The notes below the pieces were generated by a model. It saw only the letters and a program-made list of their open reading frames with translations, was not told the origin of the DNA and did not search any database. Both the position numbers and the translations under genes were made by a program. From Actinomycetota bacterium (GTDB lineage: Bacteria > Actinomycetota > Actinomycetes > JACCUZ01), in NCBI GenBank assembly GCA_030841035.1, contig JAVEDI010000061.1, positions 1-64,000 on the forward strand: a DNA stretch of 64,000 nt, written 5' to 3'. Below, one piece after another: positions 16,116-23,667 of this stretch; position 1 is the stretch's first letter, and every line of letters begins with the position of its first letter.

Positions 16116-17183
16116 CTACAGCAGCGAGAGCTGTCCCTCGCAGCTGCCCGGCGACGGTTGAGGTCGGCGGACCGCTCGGGTCGCGCCGGGTCGAGGTGAG
16201 CCGTTGCGGCGCCGTACCGCGCCGGACCGGCCGACGCCGTACCGCGCGGCGAGCCCACGCACGCACGCGGCGATCTGCGCGGTGTACGCCGCCGGCGCGT
16301 AGGACCGGTTGCCGTACAGCGCCTCGTACCGGTCGACCAGGTCCGGCCGCTCCCGGCGCAGCCAGGCCTGCCACCACTCGCGCGCACCGGGTCGGAGGTG
16401 CAGCACGATGGGGGTGAGGTACCGGGCGCCGGCGGCCGCGACCGCGGCGACCGTCGCCTCCAGCTGCTCCTCGGAGTCGGTGAGGAAGGGCAGCACCGGG
16501 GCCATCAGGACGCCCGTCGGGATGCCGGCCTCGGTCAGGCGGGCGACGACCTCCAGGCGCCTTGCCGGTGGCGGTGTCCCTGGCTCCACCCGCCGCCACA
16601 CCTCCTCGTCGAGGAAGCCGATCGACACGGCCGCGGACACGTCGCTCACCTCGGCCGCCGCCGCGAGCAGCGGCAGGTCGCGCAGGATGAGCGCACCCTT
16701 GGTGAGGATGGAGAACGGGTTGGCGGCGTCGGTGAGCGCCGTGAGGATCGCGGGCATCAGCCGGTAGCGGCCCTCGGCCCGCTGATAGCAGTCGACGTTG
16801 GTGCCCATCGCGACGTGCTCGCCCCGCCAGGACGGCGCAGCCAGCTCGCGGCGCAGCACCTCACCGACGTTCGTCTTGACCACGATCTGCGAGTCGAAGT
16901 CGTGACCCGCGTCGAGGTCGAGGTATTCGTGGGTCTTGCGGGCGAAGCAGTAGACGCAGGCGTGGCTGCACCCGCGGTAGGGATTGACGGTCCACCGGAA
17001 CGGCACCCGGGACGCCTCGGGGACCTTGTTCAGGGCAGAGCGCGCGGTGACCTCGTGGAAGGTGATGCCGCGGAACGCCGGCGTGTCGAACGTGCGGGTC
17101 ACCGCGCCGCGCGGCAGCAAGGGCACCCGTCCCCGGACGGCGGACGGGGGCTCGTCGGTCAGACGGAGACTGTCCCAGCGCAC
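16116..17183 (-). CDS. Radical SAM protein, Rv2578c family
   Basis: 355-residue radical SAM enzyme. The [4Fe-4S] cluster motif is CSHACVYCFARKTHEY (Cx3Cx2C); NPYRGC upstream of it and GTNVDCYQRAE downstream are hallmarks of the SplB-like / Rv2578c family. The start is a GTG 9 bp from an SOS-like box, with little room for a ribosome site, so translation may be near-leaderless. The chemical role is unknown. The SOS box suggests a DNA-damage-linked function; it also lies only 50 bp from dif. Confidence 0.85.
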   Translation of the reverse strand: MRWDSLRLTDEPPSAVRGRVPLLPRGAVTRTFDTPAFRGITFHEVTARSALNKVPEASRVPFRWTVNPYRGCSHACVYCFARKTHEYLDLDAGHDFDSQIVVKTNVGEVLRRELAAPSWRGEHVAMGTNVDCYQRAEGRYRLMPAILTALTDAANPFSILTKGALILRDLPLLAAAAEVSDVSAAVSIGFLDEEVWRRVEPGTPPPARRLEVVARLTEAGIPTGVLMAPVLPFLTDSEEQLEATVAAVAAAGARYLTPIVLHLRPGAREWWQAWLRRERPDLVDRYEALYGNRSYAPAAYTAQIAACVRGLAARYGVGRSGAVRRRNGSPRPGATRAVRRPQPSPGSCEGQLSLL

Positions 17184-17191
17184 AGGGGGAT

Positions 17192-17207
17192 GAGAACATA
17201 TGTTCGA
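17192..17207. promoter_or_regulatory. SOS/LexA-like box
   Basis: GAGAAC-ATAT-GTTCGA. The right half is identical to the actinobacterial LexA consensus (TCGAAC-N4-GTTCGA); the left half differs at two outer bases, while the core GAAC-N4-GTTC is perfect. It lies directly upstream of the radical SAM start, where LexA would block transcription. Confidence 0.65.
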
Positions 17208-17232
17208 ACGATCCGTCTACCCGCTCCAGCTG

Positions 17233-17260
17233 ACTTGACATAATGTCGCTTATCGGCGCA
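17233..17260 (-). other. dif: dif site (XerCD), also left attachment site of prophage
   Basis: 28 bp made of ACTTGACATAA (XerD arm, 17233-17243), TGTCGC (centre) and TTATCGGCGCA (XerC arm, 17250-17260). On the minus strand the XerD arm reads TTATGTCAAGT, matching E. coli dif (TTATGTTAAAT) at 9 of 11 positions; the XerC arm ends in the conserved ATAA. Both arms are intact, so this copy should still resolve chromosome dimers. It is also the left junction of the filamentous prophage. Confidence 0.88.
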
Positions 17261-17463
17261 AGTTCATCTCAGATGACGAGCCAGCCGCCGAGACGCAGGT
17301 GCCGTACGAGATCACCGAGGCGGGCCTGCGCGCGCTGGTGATCGCCCGGTCGCGGGAGCGTTTCGCCCGCTTCGTGGTCCGCGACTACGGCTGCGCCGGT
17401 CAGCACTACATGACCAACGGCATCGCCGGCTGGTCCTGTGTTCGCTGCGGGTCACGCGCGTGA
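17260..17463 (+). CDS. 3' part of phage gene spanning the attachment site
   Basis: The frame enters from dif (..VAYRR) and continues KFISDDEPAAETQVPYEITEAGL to a TGA at 17461-17463. It ends in a Cys-rich tail, YGCAGQHYMTNGIAGWSCVRCGSRA. In the integrated form it has no start or ribosome site of its own. Joined through the 17-bp repeat to the ATG at 24707 it gives one continuous 81-codon frame in the circular phage. The CxxC-containing tail could bind zinc. Function unknown. A GTG at 17299 could start a shorter product in the prophage. Confidence 0.7.
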   Translation, partial: KFISDDEPAAETQVPYEITEAGLRALVIARSRERFARFVVRDYGCAGQHYMTNGIAGWSCVRCGSRA

Positions 17464-17549
17464 CCCGCGGCCGTGTGACCTGGATCGCGCTGGCGTTCTT
17501 GACGCTGGCGATCCTGCGGTTCCTGTTCGGTTCGGGCGTGCTCCGGTGA
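17460..17549 (+). CDS. Phage 29-aa membrane peptide
   Basis: GTG start overlaps the stop of the preceding frame (GTGA), and its own stop overlaps the next start (TGATG). The product MTRGRVTWIALAFLTLAIL.. is one hydrophobic helix with a basic N-terminus, resembling the tiny minor coat proteins (pVII/pIX type) of filamentous phages. The coupling makes it more credible than its length alone. Confidence 0.6.
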   Translation: MTRGRVTWIALAFLTLAILRFLFGSGVLR

Positions 17550-17722
17550 TGGTGGCGGACGGCACCGTCGGCGTGCTCACGTCAGCTCTCTCCGGTCTGC
17601 TGCCCGACCTGACCGATATCGCGGTGGTGGGACTGGGGATCGGGGTGATCACGTTCGGCTTGAAGGTGGGCTGGGCCTATGTCCGTCACCTGATTGACGA
17701 AGAAAACCGGCTCGGCCGATGA
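17549..17722 (+). CDS. Coat-like phage membrane protein (57 aa), paralogue of 18269 gene
   Basis: 57 residues: an amphipathic N-terminal half (VLTSALSGLLPDL), a glycine-bearing hydrophobic helix (IAVVGLGIGVITFGL) and a basic C-terminus (KVGWAYVRHL) ending EENRLGR. This is the layout of an inovirus coat protein. It shares ALSGL, PDL, VGLGIGV and FGLK in register with the 53-residue protein at 18269, so the two are paralogues. Translationally coupled on both sides. Confidence 0.8.
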   Translation: MVADGTVGVLTSALSGLLPDLTDIAVVGLGIGVITFGLKVGWAYVRHLIDEENRLGR

Positions 17723-18072
17723 GGCGCTTCGTGTGTGTGCTGGGGTTCTGCGTCCTGCTGGCGTTGGGCGTGGTGTCGCCGTCGGACGCGGCCACGGCGA
17801 CACCGGCGCCGTACCCGTCGACCGGGGGCTCAGCGGCCCAGTGGGTGTGCGAGGACGCGGAGCCGTCCGCGACGCCGCCGCCGTGGCCTTCGACCGACTG
17901 CACGGTTACCGAGTGGGCGGCGGACCCCTCCGCGCCGACTTCGGGGCCCCCGGCCCCGGTGGATGTCACCGGTGCCGGGCTGACCGACGAGCAGTTCCGG
18001 GTGTTGTCGTTCGGTGTGGGGCTGCTGGTGTTCATGGCGGCCGCGCACACGGTCGGGTCGTGGCGGTCGTAG
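17719..18072 (+). CDS. Phage secreted/membrane protein (117 aa)
   Basis: Signal peptide (MRRFVCVLGFCVLLALGVVSPSDA, cleavage near Ala24), a proline/threonine-rich extracytoplasmic segment with two cysteines (WVCEDAE, TDCTVTEW), and a C-terminal hydrophobic helix (LSFGVGLLVFMAAAHTVG) with a short basic tail. It looks like a minor virion or anchor protein. ATG overlaps the upstream stop (ATGA). Confidence 0.75.
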   Translation: MRRFVCVLGFCVLLALGVVSPSDAATATPAPYPSTGGSAAQWVCEDAEPSATPPPWPSTDCTVTEWAADPSAPTSGPPAPVDVTGAGLTDEQFRVLSFGVGLLVFMAAAHTVGSWRS

Positions 18073-18173
18073 TGGACGGCGATCCGCAGGTCTGGGCGAT
18101 CCTCACGACGGCCTACCTGGGTGTGGTGGCACTGGTGAAGGGGTGGGCGCTGGTGCGCTCGCTGATCCGGTGA
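18072..18173 (+). CDS. Coat-like phage membrane peptide (33 aa)
   Basis: GTG overlaps the preceding TAG. The product VDGDPQVWAILTTAYLGVV.. has a short acidic N-terminus, a hydrophobic helix and the basic end KGWALVRSLIR. That end resembles the KxG/xxLVRSFIR tail of the 53-residue coat candidate, so it may be a third, shortened member of the coat family. A GTG at 18060 would add four residues. Confidence 0.6.
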   Translation: MDGDPQVWAILTTAYLGVVALVKGWALVRSLIR

Positions 18174-18247
18174 CGCTCGTGGATTTGGTCATGGCATTGA
18201 CCTTCGGTTCTGGCCTCGGCGTCGTCGTGGCTTTGGTGCGGTTCTAG
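18170..18247 (+). CDS. Phage 25-aa membrane peptide
   Basis: GTG start overlapping the previous stop (GTGA). MTLVDLVMALTFGSG.. is one hydrophobic helix ending LVRF. Its only support is the coupling and its position in the coat gene series. Possibly a minor coat peptide. Confidence 0.45.
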   Translation: MTLVDLVMALTFGSGLGVVVALVRF

Positions 18248-18268
18248 TGCGCGAGAGGAGGTAACAGC

Positions 18269-18430
18269 ATGACGACTTTTGTTGCTGGCCCGATGGTCGC
18301 GACGCTCACGGATGCGCTGTCCGGGCTCGGCCCGGATCTGCTCGCCGTGGCCGCGGTCGGTCTCGGTATCGGCGTGTCCATCTTCGGGCTGAAGAAGGGC
18401 TACACGCTGGTCCGCAGCTTCATCCGGTAG
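18269..18430 (+). CDS. Candidate major coat protein (53 aa)
   Basis: 53 residues with the pVIII layout: short N-terminus, amphipathic segment (TLTDALSGLGPDL), hydrophobic helix (LAVAAVGLGIGVSIFGL) and basic C-terminus (KKGYTLVRSFIR). It has the strongest ribosome site of the element (GAGAGGAGGT, 7 nt from ATG), is not overlapped by its neighbours, and is followed by a hairpin. Both are expected of the most abundant virion protein. No cleavable signal peptide is obvious, unlike M13 pVIII. Confidence 0.8.
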   Translation: MTTFVAGPMVATLTDALSGLGPDLLAVAAVGLGIGVSIFGLKKGYTLVRSFIR

Positions 18431-18457
18431 GCGCAGCCCGCGCCTGCTCTCGCTACC

Positions 18458-18479
18458 CCGCGCCACACCCCCGGCGCGG
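18458..18479 (+). terminator. Hairpin after coat gene
   Basis: CCGCGCC and GGCGCGG, perfect 7-bp stem with an 8-nt loop, 27 bp after the coat gene stop. A terminator or attenuator directly after the major coat gene is typical of filamentous phages, because it keeps coat mRNA abundant. Confidence 0.45.
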
Positions 18480-18504
18480 TCGATCCCGGGAGGGGACGAC
18501 GGTC

Positions 18505-20286
18505 GTGCGCATTCCCCCGCGTCGCCTGTTGTCCCTTCCCGTGGTTCTGCTCGGCTCGGGCGCGTTGCTGCTGGGCGGCCCGCTCGCCCCTGCGGCGCTC
18601 GCCCGGGACGGCTCGGTCCCGTCGGTGGCGCCTTTGACGCAGCCGGGTTCGGTGATCGGCTCTTACGACGCGGTGTCCGCGGCGGAGCGCGCTCGGGCTG
18701 TCGGCAACTCGATCCCGACTGGCCCGCTGGGCACTCAGGCGCCGCCCCGCGTGGTGATACCCGGCTCGGTGGTCGCTGGCACTGCCATGACCGCCGTCAC
18801 CGGGCTGGAGGTCGGCTGGAAGATCGGCGGTCTGATCAACGGCGGCGCCTGCGCAGCCGGCCTGCACCTGTTCTGCAAACCCCCTGGGTACCAGATCAAC
18901 AGCGACGTGAGCTCCGGTGCCACGGCGACTCCGTTCGACTTCTCCGGGCACTCCTACTTCGGGGAGGTCGGCACGGTCGAGGTCACCAGGGTCGACCCGC
19001 TCGCGCCGCACGAGTCCACCGTCTTGGTCAACGTCAGCGCTTCCCAGCGCGGCTACGCCTCACCCGCCCTGGGTTGGCGCTGCGTTGACGGGTATGAACT
19101 CCAGACCGGCGGCGTCAGCGGGTACTTCCCCGCCGACTGGGCCGGCGGTAAGCAGGCCACGCTGGGCGCGACCGCCGGCTGCGTGGACCACCTGGGCCTC
19201 CTGGACATGTGGGTCGACGCGACCGACAACACCGCCGGCCACACCCGGTTCCCCGCCGCTCCGGCCGCCCAGACGTCCCCGGACCCGCTGCGGCTGTGGC
19301 AGACCACCTATCGCTGCACCCTGCTCGACGGGTCCAGCCCGTCGACCGTCGTGCTCCCCTCCGAGCAGTTCCGCGAGTCCGACGCCGCCTGGCCGTTGGT
19401 CCCGCAGGCCACCTGCGACGGCGGTGACGTCCTGGACTATGTCAAGATCGAACGGATCGTCCCGGACGGCTCCGCGCCCGACACGGTGGTCAGCGAGTGG
19501 ACGCGCAACCAGGCAACGAAGGACTGGCAGAGCGCCTACCCCAGCTGCGGAGATGGGCACTGCAAGCTGCTGCTGTTCCGTGTGGACGGGGCGACCCGGC
19601 TGTCCTGCTTCGCCAACCCGGCCGCGTGCACGAGCTGGTTCGAGGACCCAGCGAAGGCCGACCGCTACCAGTGCACGTATGCGGGTGCTGAGGTGGCGCT
19701 CTCCGAGTGCAACGCCTACCGGGCGGTGTTCGACCCGGCGCGGGCGACCCGGGCGAAGCGGGCGCCGGCGGTCGGGTCTGAGCCGAACACGGCTGACCCG
19801 CTGACGGGAGCGCTGCCTGACCCGTCCGCTGACACTGGCAGCCTGCCCGACGGTGACACGCAGTCGGACCCGGGCTGCCCGCCGGACTTCAACATCCTCA
19901 GTGTGCTTAACCCGTTCTGGTACTACAGCACGTCGGTCTGCGCCGCCAGGGCGCTGTTCGAGCCGTCCCCCGGGGCGCTGCAGACGGCGCACGCCTCGGC
20001 CTCGGCCGGCTGGGCCGGCACCGGCGTCCCGGCGTGGGGTGACGCGCTGGGCGGGGTCGGCACGACCCTGGCCGGCATCGGCGCGTCCGCGGGCGGGTGC
20101 GCCGGGCCGCACTTCTCCATCACGCTGGCGCACCACGGGTACGACTTCGACCCGCTCGACGCGTGCTCGCAGCCCATGCAGGGTGTTGCGCTGGTCGTCA
20201 AGTTGTTCGCCAGCATCGCCGTGCTTGTCGCCGGCGCACGGTTTTGTGCGCGGCCGGTCCTGGCCGCTATCGGGATGAGGCAGTGA
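18505..20286 (+). CDS. Large secreted, C-terminally anchored phage surface protein (pIII/adsorption-like)
   Basis: 593 residues. N-terminal signal peptide (MRIPPRRLLSLPVVLLGSGA.. ending PAALA), a long cysteine-containing extracytoplasmic region, a short low-complexity stretch (about residues 425-455) and a C-terminal hydrophobic anchor (GVALVVKLFASIAVLVAGA). Position after the coat gene and before the pVI-like and Zot genes is that of the inovirus adsorption protein pIII. I recognise no domain in the ectodomain, as expected for a fast-evolving receptor-binding protein. GTG start with GGGAGGGG upstream. Confidence 0.78.
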   Translation: MRIPPRRLLSLPVVLLGSGALLLGGPLAPAALARDGSVPSVAPLTQPGSVIGSYDAVSAAERARAVGNSIPTGPLGTQAPPRVVIPGSVVAGTAMTAVTGLEVGWKIGGLINGGACAAGLHLFCKPPGYQINSDVSSGATATPFDFSGHSYFGEVGTVEVTRVDPLAPHESTVLVNVSASQRGYASPALGWRCVDGYELQTGGVSGYFPADWAGGKQATLGATAGCVDHLGLLDMWVDATDNTAGHTRFPAAPAAQTSPDPLRLWQTTYRCTLLDGSSPSTVVLPSEQFRESDAAWPLVPQATCDGGDVLDYVKIERIVPDGSAPDTVVSEWTRNQATKDWQSAYPSCGDGHCKLLLFRVDGATRLSCFANPAACTSWFEDPAKADRYQCTYAGAEVALSECNAYRAVFDPARATRAKRAPAVGSEPNTADPLTGALPDPSADTGSLPDGDTQSDPGCPPDFNILSVLNPFWYYSTSVCAARALFEPSPGALQTAHASASAGWAGTGVPAWGDALGGVGTTLAGIGASAGGCAGPHFSITLAHHGYDFDPLDACSQPMQGVALVVKLFASIAVLVAGARFCARPVLAAIGMRQ

Positions 20287-20561
20287 TGATCACAGACACC
20301 ATCGTCGGCTGGTTCGCGGCGTTCATCGGCTGGCTGGGCGGGCTGGTCAGCGTGCCCGGCCCGCCCTCCTTCCTGGTGGAGCTCCCCGGCTGGGTGACCA
20401 CGGCCTCGAGCTACGTGGCCGGTACGTCCGTGTGGATGCCCTGGTCGCTGATGGTCACCGTGATCGGCGTGTACGCCGTGTGCCTGACGTCGGGGCTGGC
20501 CATCAAGCTGGTGCGGATCGTCGCGTCCTTCCTCACCGCGGGCGGGGGCTCGGCGGCATGA
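20286..20561 (+). CDS. Phage membrane protein (91 aa), pVI-like
   Basis: Hydrophobic protein with an N-terminal helix (IVGWFAAFIGWLGGLVSV) and a second strong helix (SLMVTVIGVYAVCLTSGLAI) followed by KLVRIVASF. ATG overlaps the upstream stop (TGATG). In inoviruses a polytopic minor coat protein (pVI) sits between pIII and the Zot/pI ATPase, as here. Confidence 0.75.
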   Translation: MITDTIVGWFAAFIGWLGGLVSVPGPPSFLVELPGWVTTASSYVAGTSVWMPWSLMVTVIGVYAVCLTSGLAIKLVRIVASFLTAGGGSAA

Positions 20562-20725
20562 TTGTGGTCCTGGTGCTGCTGGCCGTGGTGGTCGCGGTTG
20601 TCGTGGGGCGGTCCCGCGGCAGTCGTGCGGAGCGCGACGGAGCGGGTCCGCCGGCGTCGGGTGGGACGTCTCGTGTGCGTCGCCGGGGTCCGGGGCGGTT
20701 CCCGAGTCACCATGGCGGTCTGTGA
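20558..20725 (+). CDS. Phage single-helix basic protein (55 aa)
   Basis: One N-terminal helix (MIVVLVLLAVVVAVVVG) followed by a strongly basic tail (RSRGSRAERDG, RVRRRGPGRF). Start overlaps the previous stop (ATGA). Possibly an assembly accessory that contacts phage DNA with its cytoplasmic tail; this is inference from composition. Confidence 0.6.
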   Translation: MIVVLVLLAVVVAVVVGRSRGSRAERDGAGPPASGGTSRVRRRGPGRFPSHHGGL

Positions 20726-21747
20726 TGGCGCGCTGGGCCTACCGGGTGTGGGCGTTCTTCGTGTCCTCGACGCGGCTGTGGGAGCTGCTGGCGCGGACCG
20801 GCATCGTGGTCTTTGTGGGGCCGAACGGTTCCGGCAAGTCGCTGGTGATGGTCCAGGCCGAGATGCCGGTGCTGGCCGGCATGGCGTGGCTGTGTTGGGA
20901 TGCCGAGCACCGCCATCATCGGCCGTTCAACGATCATGCCCGTGCGTGCGAGGTCTGCGACCTGGCCGCCTACCTTCCGTACGCCGTGGGTAGCTCCGAG
21001 GACCTGGCTGGGCTGGTGCACCGTGGGGTCATCTGCGATGTCGGGCGCGACGTCATCTTGGGGAATTCGTCAGGCACCCGGCTGGTGTACTCCACGGTGC
21101 CGCTGACCCTGAGCAAGGGTGTGCCGCACCCGTTGTACGTGCCGCTCTCGGACTACCGTCAGCTGCTGACGATCGAGCACGCCGATGTGCTGTTCGATGA
21201 GGTGGCTGGCATCGCGGACGCGTCGGCGTCGGCGTCGATGCCGGTGCAGGTGGTCAACTGGCAGCACAAGCTGCGGAAGGCGGATATCCGCCAGCGGGTC
21301 ACGACCCCGGCGTACTCTCGGTGCGCGCTGCCGATCCGCCAGGTCGCACAGGTTGTGGTGGAGATGCGCTCCTTCTTCCCCACCCGCCAGACCGGGCTGC
21401 TGTGGCGGCCTCGGCGGCTGGTCCTGGCGACCGCGTACGACGCCAACAGTTTCGATGACTTCATGGCCTCGGACGGTCAGCGGGACCGGCTCAAGCCGAT
21501 GGCTAGGGGCCTGCTGTGGGTGCCGACCTGCGCGGCGGTCGGTGCCTACAACACGCTCGGCCAGGTCCTGTCACTGGGTCACGTCACCGAAGGCGGGATG
21601 TGCATCGCGTGCGGCGGTTCCCGCCAGAGGCCGAAGTGCGTCTGCGACGACGATCACGAGGGGACTGACCTTCACGAGCTCGAGGTCGTCACGCAGATCG
21701 GTGCGTCGGGAGCGCGCACCCGGAAAGCGGTCAAGGTGGCCGGCTGA
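20725..21747 (+). CDS. Zot-type (pI-like) filamentous phage assembly ATPase
   Basis: 340 residues. Walker A GPNGSGKS (about residues 32-39), Walker B ADVLFDEV (about 153-160) and a following arginine-rich helix fit the Zot/pI family of FtsK-HerA-related ATPases that drive extrusion of filamentous phages. The C-terminal part has a Cys cluster (CIACGGSRQRPKCVC) that could bind zinc. An N-terminal hydrophobic stretch may anchor it, but I see no clear membrane helix after the ATPase domain as in classic Zot. An alternative GTG lies one codon upstream (20722). Confidence 0.85.
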   Translation: MARWAYRVWAFFVSSTRLWELLARTGIVVFVGPNGSGKSLVMVQAEMPVLAGMAWLCWDAEHRHHRPFNDHARACEVCDLAAYLPYAVGSSEDLAGLVHRGVICDVGRDVILGNSSGTRLVYSTVPLTLSKGVPHPLYVPLSDYRQLLTIEHADVLFDEVAGIADASASASMPVQVVNWQHKLRKADIRQRVTTPAYSRCALPIRQVAQVVVEMRSFFPTRQTGLLWRPRRLVLATAYDANSFDDFMASDGQRDRLKPMARGLLWVPTCAAVGAYNTLGQVLSLGHVTEGGMCIACGGSRQRPKCVCDDDHEGTDLHELEVVTQIGASGARTRKAVKVAG

Positions 21748-21926
21748 TGGTGCGTCCCGGGTCGGTGGTGAAGGTGGACGGACGTCCGTTCGTCCTGTGG
21801 TCGCTGGCGGCCCTGTCGGGCTGGTGGGCACAGCCGGCCTCGGGTGGTTCGTGCGTTCGGCTGCGCCAGGTCAGCGGTGTGTGGCGGGTGGCGCGTGAGC
21901 CGCGTCGCGTCGGGGGTCGTCCGTGA
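21747..21926 (+). CDS. Phage hypothetical protein (59 aa)
   Basis: ATG overlaps the Zot-gene stop (TGATG). MVRPGSVVKVDGRPFVLWSL.. has a Trp/Arg-rich second half (GVWRVAREPRRVGG) and is not hydrophobic. Unknown function; supported by coupling only. Confidence 0.5.
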   Translation: MVRPGSVVKVDGRPFVLWSLAALSGWWAQPASGGSCVRLRQVSGVWRVAREPRRVGGRP

Positions 21927-22013
21927 GCGGCGGCCGCATGGCCGGGTGCGGCAGTACCCGTCTGAGCCCGCCCCTCCGCTGTCAGGGTCCGCTTCCCGGT
22001 AGCGCCCGTGGGT

Positions 22014-22048
22014 GTCAGGCGAGTCCTGACGGCCGACTGGAGATCTCC
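22014..22048. promoter_or_regulatory. Two short palindromes before the HTH gene
   Basis: GTCAGG-CGAGT-CCTGAC (22014-22030) and GGAGATCTCC (22039-22048), the second ending 2 bp before the GTG of the HTH gene and overlapping its ribosome site. Candidate autoregulatory operator, or a terminator for the upstream operon. Confidence 0.4.
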
Positions 22049-22050
22049 GG

Positions 22051-22299
22051 GTGTGTGGCGGGTTGATCGAGGACGACGACTACGCGGCCTTCGTGGCGCG
22101 CTCGGTGCGTGCCCTGGTGCGTAGGGCCGCGGCCGATCCGGAGACTCTGCCGCTGCTGGTGAAGATCCGGCAGCAGGTGGATGACGGGATCGGTGAGGCG
22201 GCCCGTGCGCTGCACGCCGAGCACGGTTTCAGCTGGTCCGAGATCGCCAGTCGCCTCGGGATCACCCGTCAGTCCGCCCACGAACGGTTCACCCGGTGA
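22051..22299 (+). CDS. Phage helix-turn-helix protein (82 aa)
   Basis: Small DNA-binding protein whose C-terminal half is a clear HTH: FSWSEIASRLGITRQSAHERF, like sigma-70 region 4 or small replicon regulators. Acidic helical N-terminus. The gene overlaps rep (GTGA), so it is probably a copy-control or replication regulator. Confidence 0.72.
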   Translation: MCGGLIEDDDYAAFVARSVRALVRRAAADPETLPLLVKIRQQVDDGIGEAARALHAEHGFSWSEIASRLGITRQSAHERFTR

Positions 22300-23489
22300 G
22301 CGGTGCCCAGGCGACGCGCGCCGCCGACGTCGGCCGCCAGGCGGCCCGCCGGCATCGTTTCAAGCTGCGCGACGAGCTGTACACCGCCTCCAGTCTGCAT
22401 CGGGTGCAGTGGTGCGGGCGCCGGCGCACCGGCCAGCAGGTCAGCGTCGTGAGCGGTCTTCGCGGCGCCGGGTTCACCGGCGTGGCCTACTGTTCCTCGA
22501 TGTGGTCGTGCCCGGTGTGCTCGGCGGTGATTCGCCAGCGGCGTGCCGGGGAGCTGGAGGCGGCGGTGACGCCGTTCTTGCTCGCCGGCGGCTCCGGCCT
22601 ATTGCTCACGCTGACAATTCCGCATTCTTTCGAGGATTCGTTGCAAACAACATTTGGCATTGTTCGCGATGGCTGGGCAAAACTCCGGCGCAATAGCGCT
22701 GCGCAATCCGCGTGGGAAAGGGCCGGCGTTGTTGGCTCCATCAAGGCGGTGGAGATCACCCGGGGCCGCAACGGCTGGCACCCGCACCTGCACGTGCTGA
22801 TCCTGACCCAGGCGCCGGTCGTCGGGGCGCAGCTGGAGGATTTCACCGCCGCGGTGCAGGCCGCCTGGATCGCCGGCGCCACACCGCCCGGCCGATCGGC
22901 TCCCTCGGCCGAGTTCGGCGTCAACATCCAGACGCTGCACGTCCGCGGCCGCCTCGACCAGGGCCGGCTGGTGCGCTACCTGGCCAAGGTGCAGGACGCC
23001 GCCGGCCAGGCGCGCGGCGTGGGCCTGGAGATGACCCGTGGCGACCTGAAACGCGGCCGCAAGACGTCCTCTACCCCCTTCGAGCTGCTCGAGCAGCTGC
23101 GTGCCGCCCGGTTGGCCGGCCGGGGTCGCCGCTACAGGCATCTGGCGGGCCTGTGGCGCGAGTACGAGCAGGTCACCCGGGGTCGCCACGGCATCCTCTG
23201 GTCGCGCGGCTTGAAGGCGCGTCTGGGGCTGCGCGATGTCACCGACGAGCAGCTGGTCGACCAGTCGCAGAACGAGGGCGCCGAGGCGATCCTGCACATG
23301 GATCCGTTCGCTTGGACCGCCGTGTGTCGGGCCAGCGCCCGCTCGCAGCTGCTCGACCTGGCTGAGGCTGGCGACCAGCTGGGGATGGTCCGCCTGGTGC
23401 GCGCGCTGCTGGAGGCCGAGCGCGCCGAGCATGAGGCGGTGTGGGCCGAGCTGCAGCCCGACGCCGCCGGCCTGGACGACACCGGCTAG
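22296..23489 (+). CDS. rep: Rolling-circle replication initiator (HUH endonuclease)
   Basis: 397 residues. Zinc-like N-terminal cysteines (YCSSMWSCPVCS, residues 65-76), HUH metal motif WHPHLHVLI (His162/164/166), and catalytic tyrosine in LVRYLAKVQ (Tyr228, Lys231). This is the Rep type found on actinobacterial rolling-circle plasmids. It would nick the plus-strand origin and start replication of the phage ssDNA genome. GTG start overlaps the HTH gene stop. Codons 100-150 are noticeably AT-rich compared with the rest. Confidence 0.9.
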   Translation: MSGAQATRAADVGRQAARRHRFKLRDELYTASSLHRVQWCGRRRTGQQVSVVSGLRGAGFTGVAYCSSMWSCPVCSAVIRQRRAGELEAAVTPFLLAGGSGLLLTLTIPHSFEDSLQTTFGIVRDGWAKLRRNSAAQSAWERAGVVGSIKAVEITRGRNGWHPHLHVLILTQAPVVGAQLEDFTAAVQAAWIAGATPPGRSAPSAEFGVNIQTLHVRGRLDQGRLVRYLAKVQDAAGQARGVGLEMTRGDLKRGRKTSSTPFELLEQLRAARLAGRGRRYRHLAGLWREYEQVTRGRHGILWSRGLKARLGLRDVTDEQLVDQSQNEGAEAILHMDPFAWTAVCRASARSQLLDLAEAGDQLGMVRLVRALLEAERAEHEAVWAELQPDAAGLDDTG

Positions 23490-23576
23490 TGCTGGCCAGC
23501 TGAAAGTCACGACACACTGCCCGTCGCAGCCACGACGGGAAAAACCCATGTCCGGGCACCTTGTCGACTGGAGGTT

Positions 23577-23607
23577 GGGGGGCGGGGAGCAACATCCCCC
23601 GCCCCCC
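23577..23607. repeat. Hairpin 1 of phage intergenic region
   Basis: GGGGGGCGGGG / CCCCGCCCCCC, perfect 11-bp stem with a 9-nt loop (AGCAACATC). Candidate packaging signal, single-strand origin or rep terminator. Confidence 0.75.
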
Positions 23608-23667
23608 TACCTGCTGAACGTCGACAACGACGCCCCACGGCGGGTCAGATTCAGCGGGTCAATGGCT

